A stretch of 64,000 bases of DNA from NCBI GenBank assembly GCA_963753615.1, contig CAVWCW010000008.1, forward strand, positions 372,001-436,000. The letters run 5' to 3'. Of this stretch, positions 27,632-36,966 are shown one piece after another (position 1 is the stretch's first letter; each line of letters starts with the position of its first letter). The notes under the pieces were generated by a model, which saw nothing but the letters and a program-made list of their open reading frames with translations, made no database searches and was not told where the DNA came from. Made by a program: the position numbers and the translations under genes. The stretch comes from CAVWCW01 sp963753615 (GTDB taxonomy: Bacteria > Pseudomonadota > Gammaproteobacteria > Chromatiales > Chromatiaceae).

Positions 27632-28385
27632 CGGGTCGGCAGGTAGAAAGCGTGAGGTCGGCGCTCGGAGACTCCACTTGGAAGCCGTAGCTGCGGTCAG
27701 CGAAGTCCTGCACCAGTCGCTGGTCGTGGCTGACCATGGCGATGGCGCAGCCCTCCGCCTTGGCCAGGTCGCGGAAGTCGGAGACAATAGCCCGGGCCCG
27801 GGCGCGGTCCACCGCGGCGGTGGGTTCGTCGGCCAGAATCAAGGCCGGGCGATGGCCGATGGCGCGTAGGATCGCCACCCGCTGGCGCTGGCCGCCTGAC
27901 AGGTAGCGGGGCTTTTTGTCCAGCAGCCCGCCCAGGCCCATGCGCTCGGCCAGGTCCTGGATGTCGCCGGGACGGCCGGTCTTGATCCGGCGCGGCAGGC
28001 CGATATTGCGCCGCACATTGAGAAACGGCAGCAGTCCGCCGCTCTGCAGCACATAGCCCAGCATCTCCCGCCGCACCCGGGCCAGGCCATCCTCGTCGTT
28101 GGCTTGCCAGAGGGCTTCGGCGTCCACCGAACGGTGGGTGCCGAGGTCGCGCAGCACGAAGCTGCCCACCGAACTCGGGCGCAGCACCAAGGCCAGGATG
28201 TCCAAAAGGGTGCTCTTGCCGCAGCCGCTCTCCCCCACCAGGGCCACGAACTCTCCGGCATGCAGATCGAAGGCGGGCACCCGCAACTCGAACGCCACTC
28301 CGCCCTGCTCACGGACCCGCACCAGGTCGCGCAGAACCACCACGGGGCGTTGGGCGCCGGCGGATTGCAGCGGAGCATTCGGCAT
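27618..28385 (-). CDS. ABC transporter ATPase (LolD/MacB type, TagT-like)
   Basis: A 255-residue ATP-binding subunit. Walker A is GESGCGKSTL, the ABC signature is YLSGGQRQRVAILRAI, Walker B is PALILADEPTAAVD and the switch His is in MVSHDQRLV. It pairs with the overlapping FtsX-like permease gene. It energises an inner-membrane complex, as LolD, MacB or TagT do. The start follows the vWA gene by 52 bp. Assignment to TagT rather than LolD rests on the neighbouring SUMF1-fold and vWA genes. Confidence 0.9.
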   Translation of the reverse strand: MPNAPLQSAGAQRPVVVLRDLVRVREQGGVAFELRVPAFDLHAGEFVALVGESGCGKSTLLDILALVLRPSSVGSFVLRDLGTHRSVDAEALWQANDEDGLARVRREMLGYVLQSGGLLPFLNVRRNIGLPRRIKTGRPGDIQDLAERMGLGGLLDKKPRYLSGGQRQRVAILRAIGHRPALILADEPTAAVDRARARAIVSDFRDLAKAEGCAIAMVSHDQRLVQDFADRSYGFQVESPSADLTLSTCRPDAQA

Positions 28386-28437
28386 GAAGTCGCTCTGTAC
28401 GCGGCGGCGGGCATCCGGGGACGCCCGCCCGCCAGGC

Positions 28438-30633
28438 TTAAGGCAAGTAGCTCAGATGCAGCGGGTACACCTTGCTGGCGTCCGGGTCGCCCGGGTTGAG
28501 CTTGATCCAACCGTCCACCGTCTCATTGATGTCCCGGTACTGCTGCAGCTTGGCCGCCAGGCTGGCCTCAAGCGTGGCACGCTGGTCTGCGGTGAAGCTG
28601 GCGTAGCTGTCTTCGCTCAGCGACAGAATCTCGCTCTTGTAGGGCAGCGCCTCGATGAACTTGGGCAGCAGGCCGGTGTCGGCGAGTTTCTGCGCGCCGG
28701 CGATATCGTCCGGGTTCTTCATGGTGGCCGACGCCAGGCTTTGCAGGGCCTCGAACAGCTTGACCTGCTCCTGCTGCTGCGTGTAGATGGCCTGCATGAC
28801 CCGGTCCAGGGCCTGGATCAGGCTGCTGAGCTGCTGCTTTGTGATCAGCACCCGCACCTCCAGGCTGCGGATGGCGGGGTTGGTGAGATCCCGGTCGACC
28901 GCCCATACCAGGATATCTTTCGGGGGTTCGGCGTCGCGTCCGAGATACTCGACCAGGGCGGCTTGGCGCAGGGCCGAAGCTGCCTGTTCCAACTGCTTGC
29001 GAGTCTCGAATTTAGGCTGGACATCGCCCCCGGAAGGCTCGGCGGGTTTGGTTACCAGATTGTGCGAGAGACCGACAATGCCGGAGCGGAACTCTTCGTA
29101 ATCGGGTTGTTCACCCAGATCCACCGCAACCAGGGCGGACTCTTCGGAGCCTTTGATCCGCGATAGGGTCGAGAACTGGGCCTCGGCGATGGGATGGTCG
29201 TTGCCCATCCGATAGTCCCTGAGGTGCACCGCCGCCAGATACTGGCCGTCGTCGACCAAAGCCTGGTGCAGCACTGCGGCGTCCTTGTGGGTGGTGCTTT
29301 GCTTGTGGCCCGGTTCGTGGGCGCTCGCATCGCCGATCAGCACCAGAAAGCGCAGGGAGCCCTCGCGCCAGTTGCTGTCGATAGCCATGTCCACGCCCGC
29401 ATAGACCTCTTCCGCGTAGTCGATGCTGCCGATGCGCGTGGCCTTTACCTGCTTGTCGATCAGCTCGATGAATTGATCGGCGGGCAGCAGCTCGGGGGTG
29501 AAATCCTTGGCGGTGAACTCCAACGCCTTGATCTGGCTGGCGTCGTCACGGAACCCTACCAAACCAAAACGGACCCCGCTGTCCATCCCCTCTTCGGCAA
29601 TCACTTTTTCGGCCAACTCCTTTACGGCATTGCGCGTGTTGTCGATGAACGGCTGCATGCTGCGGGTCATGTCCATGACGAACACGATGTCTACATCAGT
29701 CTTGCGGACCGCTTCAGCGTCGAGATCGACTTCCTGCTCCGCTTGCTCCCGGTACTCTTTGTTCTCCAGGGTATCCGCGCCGCGCGCCTCGGGCACTGCC
29801 GCGCCCAAGCGCAGGTAGCGCACCTCGTCGCCATCGATGTCGGTCTCGGCGTAGTCGACGATGGGCAGCAAGTAGAAGTTCTCAGTGATGCTTACGTAGC
29901 GCTGGGGCTCCTTGCTCACGATCACCGCCGGGCTCTTGCCGTCATCGATCAAGCGGTAGATCGCCAGGGCCTGGGTCTCGCGCTCGTCGGAGTCGACCAG
30001 CATTTCCAGGTCCTCCTTGTACTCGAACATCAGCACCCGCTGGCGCTCTTCCTCGCCGACGCCGGGGTGGGTGTAGGCCACCACCAGGGCCTGGCGCCAT
30101 TCCACCGCGTCTGCGGCGGGCAGCCAGCCGAACGGGGGGCCGGACTCGCGGTCCGCCACCTGATACCAGCCCTGGGGCGCGGCGGGGTCGCTGAGGTCGA
30201 TATCCCGGCGCTCGAACACATACAGGGGCGACAGCGCAGGCAGGGCCTCCATCGCCACCCCGGCATCCGCCTTCGGGGCCTGGTAGGCCTTGCTGAAGGC
30301 GCGGGTCAGCACCCGCAGCGGCAGCCCGGTGCCGGGCTCGCGGCACACGCTCTCGCCATCGCACTCGATATCCGGCAGGGCCTCCGGCGGCTTGACCTCT
30401 GGTCCGGGGCCCGGGCCCGGCTCATCCGGTATCACCGGAACTATGGGCTGTGGCTCATCCGCCGGCGGATCGACGGGCGGCAGCGGGTCGGCCTCCGGAT
30501 TATAAGGCTGGTCCATCGCCGCCGGCGGGTCCGCCTCCGGGTTGTAAGGCACCGGGTCCTGGGCCCAGACGGCACCGCTGATCAACAGCAGCGGCAGCAG
30601 GGTGGCAATTGGCTTCGGGGCTCGGCTGGCCAT
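28438..30633 (-). CDS. Secreted vWA-domain protein 1 (PpkA-periplasmic-domain-like)
   Basis: A 731-residue protein with a signal peptide (IATLLPLLLISGAVWAQ) and a proline-rich linker holding the repeat PYNPEADP twice, then an N-terminal domain and a von Willebrand factor A domain at about residues 310-500. The metal-binding (MIDAS) motif is VFVMDMTRSMQPFID, with D-x-T-x-S. The architecture and the following helical region resemble the periplasmic part of PpkA, the T6SS kinase, but no kinase domain is present. I place the start at ATG 30633, which has a GGGAGGA site; an ATG at 30684 overlapping the previous stop (TGATG) is also possible. It is a paralogue of the next gene upstream. Confidence 0.82.
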   Translation of the reverse strand: MASRAPKPIATLLPLLLISGAVWAQDPVPYNPEADPPAAMDQPYNPEADPLPPVDPPADEPQPIVPVIPDEPGPGPGPEVKPPEALPDIECDGESVCREPGTGLPLRVLTRAFSKAYQAPKADAGVAMEALPALSPLYVFERRDIDLSDPAAPQGWYQVADRESGPPFGWLPAADAVEWRQALVVAYTHPGVGEEERQRVLMFEYKEDLEMLVDSDERETQALAIYRLIDDGKSPAVIVSKEPQRYVSITENFYLLPIVDYAETDIDGDEVRYLRLGAAVPEARGADTLENKEYREQAEQEVDLDAEAVRKTDVDIVFVMDMTRSMQPFIDNTRNAVKELAEKVIAEEGMDSGVRFGLVGFRDDASQIKALEFTAKDFTPELLPADQFIELIDKQVKATRIGSIDYAEEVYAGVDMAIDSNWREGSLRFLVLIGDASAHEPGHKQSTTHKDAAVLHQALVDDGQYLAAVHLRDYRMGNDHPIAEAQFSTLSRIKGSEESALVAVDLGEQPDYEEFRSGIVGLSHNLVTKPAEPSGGDVQPKFETRKQLEQAASALRQAALVEYLGRDAEPPKDILVWAVDRDLTNPAIRSLEVRVLITKQQLSSLIQALDRVMQAIYTQQQEQVKLFEALQSLASATMKNPDDIAGAQKLADTGLLPKFIEALPYKSEILSLSEDSYASFTADQRATLEASLAAKLQQYRDINETVDGWIKLNPGDPDASKVYPLHLSYLP

Positions 30634-30683
30634 GGTCGGTCCTCCCGGTTGAGTGTTGGCGTTGTTGGGGTTCTGAGTCGGCA

Positions 30684-32714
30684 TCAGGGCAGGTAATCCA
30701 GCTGCAGGGGGTAGACGCGGCGCCCGCCCTCGGCCTGGGGGTTGAGCGGGGTCCAGCCGTCCACCGTCTCGTTGATCTTGCGGTATTGACTGAGCTTGGC
30801 CAGCAGGCGCTGGTTCAGGTCGGCGCGCTGCTCGGCGGTGAGGCTGGCGTAACTGTCGCGGTTCAGGGCCAGCACCTCGCTCACATAGGGCAGGCTCTCG
30901 ATAAAGCTGGGCACCAGCCCGGACTGACGCAGGCCATCGACCCGGGCGATATCATCCGGCCGTTTCAGGCTCTGAGCGGCCAATCCCTGCAGGGCGTCGA
31001 AGAAGTCCAGGTTGCTGATGCTCGCCTCCTGCATGGCGGCCAGAATCCGCTCCAGGGCCAGGATCAGGTCGCTAAGCTGCTCCCGGGTCAGCAGCACCCG
31101 TACCTCCAGGCTGCGGATGCTGGGGTTGGTGAGGTCGCGGTCGGCGGCCCAGATCAACAAGTCTCGGGGCGGTTTGGCGTCCTGGCCCAGGTATTCCACC
31201 ATGGCCGAGCGGATCAGCCGCTGCATGACCTGGTCGGCCTGGGCGCCGATACTGTCGTCGTTCGGCTCGGCGGCAACCTCCGGCGGCAGGCCGTCCGCAT
31301 AGGCCGTGCCGGCGGTTTCGATCAGCGCAACCAGGTTGGCGACGCTGCGCTCGACCGCTTGCCGGTAGTCGTCCTCCGCATCGGTACGCACCTGCAACAG
31401 CACCGCCTGGCCGCTGGCGCGCTCTTTGGCGAGTTCGCCGAATTGGGCCTCGGCCAGGGCCTGGTCTTCGGGGAACTTCGGATTCAGCAACTGGATCGCC
31501 AGAATGTGCACCTGCCGATCCTGGGCCGCCATGCGCAGGACCTTGGCGTCTTTTTTCGTAGTGCTCTGGGGGTGATCCGGCGGGTGGCCGCTGGCATCGC
31601 CCACCAGCACCAGCACCTTGAGGCTGTTGTCGCGCCAGGCGGAGTCCAGTCCCTCCTCGACCCCGGCGAACACCTCCTCCGAGTAGCCGGGGCTGCTTAC
31701 GCTGGCGGCCTTGGCGTCGTCTTCCAGCAGCTTGGCGAAGGCCGGGCCGTCGACCAGGGCCGGGGTGAAGTTGCGGCGGGTGAACTCCAGGTCCGGGGCC
31801 TTTTCCACGTCGTCGCGGAAGCCCACCAGGCCGAAGCGCAGGCGTTCCTCGAGCCCGGCCTTGGCGACACCCTCGGCGATTGCGGCCACCGCCGCCTTAG
31901 TGCGATCCAGGTAGGGCTGCATGCTGCGGGTCATGTCCATGACGAACACCAGATCCACTCCGAGGCTGGCGATACGTTCGGGATCCGGCCGCTGCTGCGC
32001 GGCCTGTCGCCGGTAACCCGGGTTGTCGAGCCGGTCCGGGCGCTCCGGGTCGGCGCGCTCTCCCGGCAGGGCGGAGGCCAGACGCACTAGGCGCAACTCG
32101 TCACCGTCCAGGTCCAGCAGTCGGTAGTCCACCACCGGCAGCAGGTAGAAGTCCTGGCCGATATCGACGAAGGCCTCGGGTTCCTTGCTGGAGACTTCCG
32201 GCGGGATTTCACCGGAATCGATGCGGTCGTAGAGCTTGAGGCTGTTCAGCTCGCGCTCGTCTTCGTCCACCAGGGTTTCCAGATCCTCGAGGCGCGGGAA
32301 CATCAACACCCGCTGGCGCGCCTCCTCGCCGCTACCCGGGTGGGTGAAGGCGGCGATCAGGGCCTGGCGCCACTCCAGCAGGTCGCCGGCGGCCATCCAA
32401 CCCAAGGGTGGACCCTTCTCGGCAGTGCCGACCTGGTAGCGGCCCTGGACCAGAAGATCGCCCTGCCCTGCGGCAGGCAGTTCCCGGGCAAATACGAACA
32501 GGGGCTGGAACGCGGGCAGGTTCTCCTGCGCAACCTGCTTCAGCTCGCGGTCCGCATACAGGTGGCTGAACGAGCGCGGCAGCACCAGCAGCGCCAGCCC
32601 GGTGGCCTGCTCCCGACAGGCGGACTCGCCGTCACAGTTCACCTCAGGCAAGGCCGCCCAGAGGTTGGGAGCCAGCAGCAGGGGGATGAGGAAAAAGACT
32701 GGGCGTTTCATCAC
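30684..32714 (-). CDS. Secreted vWA-domain protein 2 (PpkA-periplasmic-domain-like)
   Basis: A 676-residue paralogue of the downstream vWA protein, sharing VFVMDMTRSMQPYLD (MIDAS), RFGLVGFRDD, WAADRDLTNPSIRSLEVRVL and the C-terminal NETVDGW and YPLQLDYLP. A signal peptide (PVFFLIPLLLAPNLWA) directs it to the periplasm. It lacks the proline-rich linker of its partner. Tandem duplication of the vWA gene suggests a heteromeric sensor or scaffold. The stop overlaps a start codon of the downstream frame. A 151-bp gap separates it from the oxygenase-TPR gene, so a promoter may lie there. Confidence 0.83.
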   Translation of the reverse strand: MMKRPVFFLIPLLLAPNLWAALPEVNCDGESACREQATGLALLVLPRSFSHLYADRELKQVAQENLPAFQPLFVFARELPAAGQGDLLVQGRYQVGTAEKGPPLGWMAAGDLLEWRQALIAAFTHPGSGEEARQRVLMFPRLEDLETLVDEDERELNSLKLYDRIDSGEIPPEVSSKEPEAFVDIGQDFYLLPVVDYRLLDLDGDELRLVRLASALPGERADPERPDRLDNPGYRRQAAQQRPDPERIASLGVDLVFVMDMTRSMQPYLDRTKAAVAAIAEGVAKAGLEERLRFGLVGFRDDVEKAPDLEFTRRNFTPALVDGPAFAKLLEDDAKAASVSSPGYSEEVFAGVEEGLDSAWRDNSLKVLVLVGDASGHPPDHPQSTTKKDAKVLRMAAQDRQVHILAIQLLNPKFPEDQALAEAQFGELAKERASGQAVLLQVRTDAEDDYRQAVERSVANLVALIETAGTAYADGLPPEVAAEPNDDSIGAQADQVMQRLIRSAMVEYLGQDAKPPRDLLIWAADRDLTNPSIRSLEVRVLLTREQLSDLILALERILAAMQEASISNLDFFDALQGLAAQSLKRPDDIARVDGLRQSGLVPSFIESLPYVSEVLALNRDSYASLTAEQRADLNQRLLAKLSQYRKINETVDGWTPLNPQAEGGRRVYPLQLDYLP

Positions 32715-32865
32715 GGATCGGTTCTGATTGTTGTGCTCCGGACCTTGCTGACGTTAGCAGCTTCCCGCGGGTTCTGCATGGACTAGTACGCGTCTAACTG
32801 ACTTGGGTCAGCCTGCCTGCGGCCGAACTCGCACGGCGGGCACCTTGGCCCGCTGCCGCGTCGAA

Positions 32866-34161
32866 TCACTCGGGCAGGTCTGCCAGGATCTCGGTCGCTC
32901 GCCCGCTGCCCGCCCGCTGCAGCAGGCTGCGGGCGGCGTCGGCACGGCCCGACTCGACATACAGCAGCGCCAGCTCTTCCAGTGAGTGGGCGTAGCCCGG
33001 ATCTCGGGCCAGGGCCTGACCAAAGGCGTCCTCCGCCCGCTCCGAGTGCCCCAGGCGCCGGTAGGCCACGCCCAAGTTATGGTGCACCACCGCCCGCTTG
33101 GGGTCGATGGCCAGGGCCCGGGCATACAGCCCCAGGGCCTCCTGGTAGCGGCCCTGGTCCTGCAATACATTGGCCCATTCGTTGAGCGCCGGTGCATACC
33201 GGGCGTCCAGCATCAGGGCCACGCGAAAACAACGTATCGCCGGCTCGAAGGCCCCTTGGTCGCGCAGGCAAAGACCGATATTGGACCAGTGCGAGGGGTC
33301 GTCGCTCGCGGCCTCGGCGGCCCGGGTGAAGGCCTCCTGGGCCTCGATAAAGCGACGCTGGTACCAATAGCCGTAACCGATCCCGCTCCAGGCCCGATCG
33401 CAGGCCGGGTCGGCTTCCAGGGCTCGGCCGAAGCAGGCCTGGGCCTGGGGCAGTTCGCCGGCGTTCCAGTGCTGTTCGCCTTGGTCGCAGTGCTGCTGCG
33501 CCGTTTCGGACGCCGGCTGCGCCGGTTCCAGGCAACGGCGCAGCAGCGCCGGCGCATAGCAGGCGGTCAGGGCCACCAGCCGCTCGCCGGCGGCGAGGGG
33601 CGGTCGGCGATGGGGAACCTGGGCACCTTTGCCCACCAGCAGCAGGTTGGGGCGAGTAGCGACGCGGCGGCTCGGCGGTTGGTCCGCTTCCGGCAGAGGC
33701 CCCGGTGGCCAAAACTCCAGGTCCAGGCCCGGTCCCGGCTCGGCGTCGGCGGGCCACTCCACCTCCAGGTAGAGAATCAGGGTGAAGCTGCAATCGATGG
33801 CCCGGTCCAGGTGGGTGGCCATGTGCCCGCCCGGGCCGTCGTAGTAGGTGTAGCAGGTGCCGGCCGGGCTCGGCAGCACCGGTTCGCCGACCAACGCTTG
33901 CAGCAGCGCCAACACCTCGGGGCTGTGCAAGAATGCCCGTCCCGCCTCGCCCGGCTCCGCTCGCCAGGCCTGGTGCTCCACGCTCGGCCGCTGCGGTTGG
34001 CCCCAACCCCCGGGGCGTTGCGCCCGTGCGTCCCGGCACAGGGCCTCGAACAGCTCGGGCGGCAAGGCCGGCGGGCCGAAGGCCGCGAAGCCGTCCGCCT
34101 CCAGTGCTGCGGCGAGGCGCTGCCGCTCGGCCGCCCCGAGCTTCAGCCCGGCATGGCTCAA
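32866..34161 (-). CDS. 2OG-Fe(II) oxygenase domain fused to TPR repeats
   Basis: A 431-residue protein. The first 210 residues look like a 2-oxoglutarate/Fe(II) oxygenase: the iron ligands H117-x-D119 lie in GGHMATHLDRAIDC, the distal His184 in GAQVPHRRPP, and Arg194 could bind 2-oxoglutarate. Residues about 220-425 form tetratricopeptide repeats (AQACFGRALEADPACDRAWS, YQEALGLYARALAIDPKRAV), likely a protein or peptide docking surface. The start is TTG at 34161, overlapping the stop of the HExxH gene as TTGA. It probably hydroxylates a protein or peptide in the cytoplasm; the precursor at the head of the cluster is the obvious candidate. Confidence 0.78.
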   Translation of the reverse strand: MSHAGLKLGAAERQRLAAALEADGFAAFGPPALPPELFEALCRDARAQRPGGWGQPQRPSVEHQAWRAEPGEAGRAFLHSPEVLALLQALVGEPVLPSPAGTCYTYYDGPGGHMATHLDRAIDCSFTLILYLEVEWPADAEPGPGLDLEFWPPGPLPEADQPPSRRVATRPNLLLVGKGAQVPHRRPPLAAGERLVALTACYAPALLRRCLEPAQPASETAQQHCDQGEQHWNAGELPQAQACFGRALEADPACDRAWSGIGYGYWYQRRFIEAQEAFTRAAEAASDDPSHWSNIGLCLRDQGAFEPAIRCFRVALMLDARYAPALNEWANVLQDQGRYQEALGLYARALAIDPKRAVVHHNLGVAYRRLGHSERAEDAFGQALARDPGYAHSLEELALLYVESGRADAARSLLQRAGSGRATEILADLPE

Positions 34162-35381
34162 CGCAGGGCCTCCACGGCCGCCGCCAGGTCGTCCATCACG
34201 AACTGTCCGAGGGCGGTGGGCTGGGCCCGCGACTGCAGATAGTCCCAGGCCTGCAGGACCCGCTCGCGCTGCAACTCGCGGACCGCCTCGGCCGGGTCGG
34301 CCAGAGTCGGCTCGGTTACGGCCAGGCGGCGGTAGAATTCACAGACATTGACGAAGGCATGCACCCCGTTGAGCAGACCCTTCAGCGGGCGCGGGTCCTG
34401 GCGCCAGGGCGAGGGGTGAATGGCGGCGCCATCGTCCTGCAGCAAGGAATCCAAGTGCAGCAGAAGACCGAGCCTGGTGTGGCTGCCCTCGTGGCAGAGG
34501 GCGTCTGCCGCCTGCACCGGATCCCGCAGGGAGGCGATCAGGCTGCCCTGCAGACGGCCCAGGGTGACGCTGGTGACGTGACCCGCCTCGGGCAGCGGCT
34601 GCAGCACCACCGAATCCAGGTAACGGCGGGCCGCCGAGGCCGCCGCCGGCCACACCCGTCGCAGCAGTTCGGCGCCGTTGCTGAGGTTGTCCAGCTGAGC
34701 GGCATCGGCCTCCGGGCTGGGTGCTACCGGCAACTCAGGGATCGGCGCAGCCAGATCGGGGCAACCGTTGAGCACCCGCCAGCCGGCCACGCTAGGCAAC
34801 CGCCACAGCCGCGGCCCGCTCTGGCCCGAGTCGTGCTGGGGCGGCTCCGCATCGAGGGTGGCGCCGGCACCGTCGGCCCAGGTCAGGCGCACCTGGCTGA
34901 AATCGCCCTCCAGAGCCAGGGGGCCGTTGCTCTCAATCAAAGCATGCAGATGGGGGAAATAGAGCTGTCCCTGGGAGCCAAAGGCCTGCGCCGGAATGAC
35001 CAGCCCCAGCCTGCCCTGATTGGGACCGCCGGCCAGGAAACGGACCAGGCCCAGGGCAGTTTCCAGGGGTTCGGCGGTGCTGCGCTCGGGGCTGAGGGCC
35101 AACCCTGCCAGCGCCGGGCGAAAGGCCGCCAGGGCTTGCTCCGGGGCCAGCGCAGAGAGTTCGCCGTGCAATTGGCGCAGATAGCGCGCCGGCCAGCCGG
35201 AGCAGCCGCCGCCCACTTGCTCGCATAGGGTCAGGGCGCGCCGGTGCAGGCTCTGGGCCCAGAGGGCGGCGGCTCGGTCCAACGCCTGGCCGGGCGGGCC
35301 GGGCAGGCAGGTGCCGCCAGCATCCGGCAGCGGCGGCGCCGGCGGGAGCAGCGGAGCGACTTGGTTCTCTCGAAGCGACAA
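34158..35381 (-). CDS. HExxH-domain putative peptide-modification protein
   Basis: A 407-residue protein with H297-E-G-S-H301 in ADALCHEGSHTRLGLLLHLD, followed by a conserved-looking PSPWRQDPRPLKGLLNGVHA and a C-terminal helical part. This matches the HEXXH-motif domain family (TIGR04267-like) that occurs beside or fused to radical SAM peptide maturases in RiPP loci. It is not an ordinary zinc protease by context. The N-terminal 280 residues have no recognised domain. It starts 9 bp after the radical SAM gene and overlaps the oxygenase gene, so all three should be made together. Confidence 0.75.
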   Translation of the reverse strand: MSLRENQVAPLLPPAPPLPDAGGTCLPGPPGQALDRAAALWAQSLHRRALTLCEQVGGGCSGWPARYLRQLHGELSALAPEQALAAFRPALAGLALSPERSTAEPLETALGLVRFLAGGPNQGRLGLVIPAQAFGSQGQLYFPHLHALIESNGPLALEGDFSQVRLTWADGAGATLDAEPPQHDSGQSGPRLWRLPSVAGWRVLNGCPDLAAPIPELPVAPSPEADAAQLDNLSNGAELLRRVWPAAASAARRYLDSVVLQPLPEAGHVTSVTLGRLQGSLIASLRDPVQAADALCHEGSHTRLGLLLHLDSLLQDDGAAIHPSPWRQDPRPLKGLLNGVHAFVNVCEFYRRLAVTEPTLADPAEAVRELQRERVLQAWDYLQSRAQPTALGQFVMDDLAAAVEALR

Positions 35382-35390
35382 TCCGGCGCC

Positions 35391-36956
35391 TCAGACCCGC
35401 AGATAGTCCTGATGAGCGATATGCAGTTGGCGCTCGCCGACGAAGTACTGGCTGCGGTTGAGATAGGCCACCGCCTCCGGCTGATGGGTGAGCCAGCGCA
35501 TCAGATGCGGGTACATGGTCTTGTTGAAGGCGCACTCGGGGGTCTTGTGCTGGACCGTGCCGTAGCGTTCGAAGGCCTGCACCGAGCAGCCCCCTTGGCA
35601 CAGCTCCCGGTAGTGGCAATCGACGCAGTCCTCCAGGGTCTTGGGACGGCGTTCTCGGATGCGCTGGATGTGCAGGTTGTGGCGACCCGGGCGGTTGAGG
35701 CTGTGGGGCTCCTGCAATACGTTACCCAGCTTGAGTTCCGGGCTCTGGGTGGCGCGACCGCAGGGATAGATGCTGCCGTCGGCGGCCACCGCGTTGAAGC
35801 TGTCGCCGGCCCCGCAATGGCCGCGCAGGCAGCGGCTCTGGCGCTGCTTGCTGACCAGGTGTCGCACCATGTCCATCAGATTGGCCTCGTAGATGTCCTG
35901 GTCGCATTCCACCAGCATCTGGCCCAAGCGCTGGAAGTAGTCGAGGATCTGTTCCTGGTCGAGGGCCAGGCGGTCCCAGTCGGACCTAGCGGTGCCCAGG
36001 AAGGCGATGGGATTGAGTTTGAACTGGTCGATGCCCTGCTCCTGCATAAAGCGGATCAGCGCCGTCGGCGAATGGATATTGGACCGGTTCAGCACCACCA
36101 GGATACCGAACGCCACCCCGGCCTCGCGCATCAGGTCGAGGCCCTTGAGCACCTTGGAAAACGACTCCTTGCCATTTACCTGGGGGCGGCTCAGGTTGTG
36201 GGACTCCGGATTGCCGTCCAGAGACAGGCCGACGAGGATGCGGTTTTCCGCCAGCCAGCGCGCCCGCTCGGGGTTGATTAGCGTCCCGTTGGTCTGCAGG
36301 CAGATGTAGACCTCCCGCCCCGCCCGCTGCGGGTGGTCACGGATGTGCTCGACCAGTTGCTGCATCAAGCCGAAGCGCAGAAACGGTTCCCCGCCGGAAA
36401 ACTCGAAGGTGAAACTCGAGTGATTCACCGCATAGGCCAGATCCACCGTGCGCTTTGCGACCTCCGGGGCCATATGCGGCATCGACTGGTCGGTGCCGGC
36501 CAGGCAGTACTCGCAGGCCAGGTTGCACTTCTCGCTCAGCAGCAACTCCACCAGGTGTCCCTCATGGCAATTGGCAGAGTCGTGAAACAGCTCCGGGTGG
36601 ATATTGGTATGGCCGTCGAGGCGCAGCAGGCCGCGACGGAACAGGTTGGCGACGAACTCCGCGGCGCTGCCTTCGGCATCCGCCGGCCATTGGTCGAGCA
36701 GCCAACCCAGGCTGCGCCCGCCCGCCAGTCCCTCCAGCATCTGCCCCTCGGCGGGGTTCAGGTAGCACCAGGATGCGGTATCCGGCTCCACTGCCAGCAC
36801 CTCTTCGGCATCCGGGATCAAGGCGGTGGTGGGGGCATCCATCAGGGTATCGCGGCTCATGTTGACGTCGCCCTGGGGATAGTAGAATTTGCCGAAGTCC
36901 TGGAGCAGCAGATCGCTTTCGTAAGACTCCATGCCGGAACTGGCGAGGTAGCGCAT
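35391..36956 (-). CDS. Radical SAM/SPASM peptide maturase
   Basis: A 521-residue enzyme. The radical SAM cluster motif C144-x3-C148-x2-C151 lies in LLLSEKCNLACEYCLAG. The C-terminal SPASM region supplies ligands for extra Fe-S clusters (CLRGHCGAGDSFNAV, IYPCGRA, DCVDCHYRELCQGGCS, TPECAFN). Residues about 60-115 resemble a PqqD-like peptide-recognition winged helix (SWCYLNPAEGQMLEGLAGG). Such enzymes install crosslinks or thioethers on ribosomal peptides in the cytoplasm. I start at ATG 36956, which has a GAGGAA site seven bases upstream. It lies 10 bp after the GYP-CC protein. Chemistry and substrate are not predictable from the sequence alone. Confidence 0.88.
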   Translation of the reverse strand: MRYLASSGMESYESDLLLQDFGKFYYPQGDVNMSRDTLMDAPTTALIPDAEEVLAVEPDTASWCYLNPAEGQMLEGLAGGRSLGWLLDQWPADAEGSAAEFVANLFRRGLLRLDGHTNIHPELFHDSANCHEGHLVELLLSEKCNLACEYCLAGTDQSMPHMAPEVAKRTVDLAYAVNHSSFTFEFSGGEPFLRFGLMQQLVEHIRDHPQRAGREVYICLQTNGTLINPERARWLAENRILVGLSLDGNPESHNLSRPQVNGKESFSKVLKGLDLMREAGVAFGILVVLNRSNIHSPTALIRFMQEQGIDQFKLNPIAFLGTARSDWDRLALDQEQILDYFQRLGQMLVECDQDIYEANLMDMVRHLVSKQRQSRCLRGHCGAGDSFNAVAADGSIYPCGRATQSPELKLGNVLQEPHSLNRPGRHNLHIQRIRERRPKTLEDCVDCHYRELCQGGCSVQAFERYGTVQHKTPECAFNKTMYPHLMRWLTHQPEAVAYLNRSQYFVGERQLHIAHQDYLRV

Positions 36957-36966
36957 AATTCGTTCC

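Noticed and set aside
29194..30696. 500-aa plus-strand reading frame
   Set aside because: It lies opposite the vWA gene, which has a signal peptide, MIDAS motif and a close paralogue; the plus frame shows none.
21739..32714. Part of a type VI secretion locus
   Set aside because: No TssB/C, VipA/B, ClpV, Hcp, VgrG or TssJLM-like gene lies in the window; only accessory-type homologues are present.
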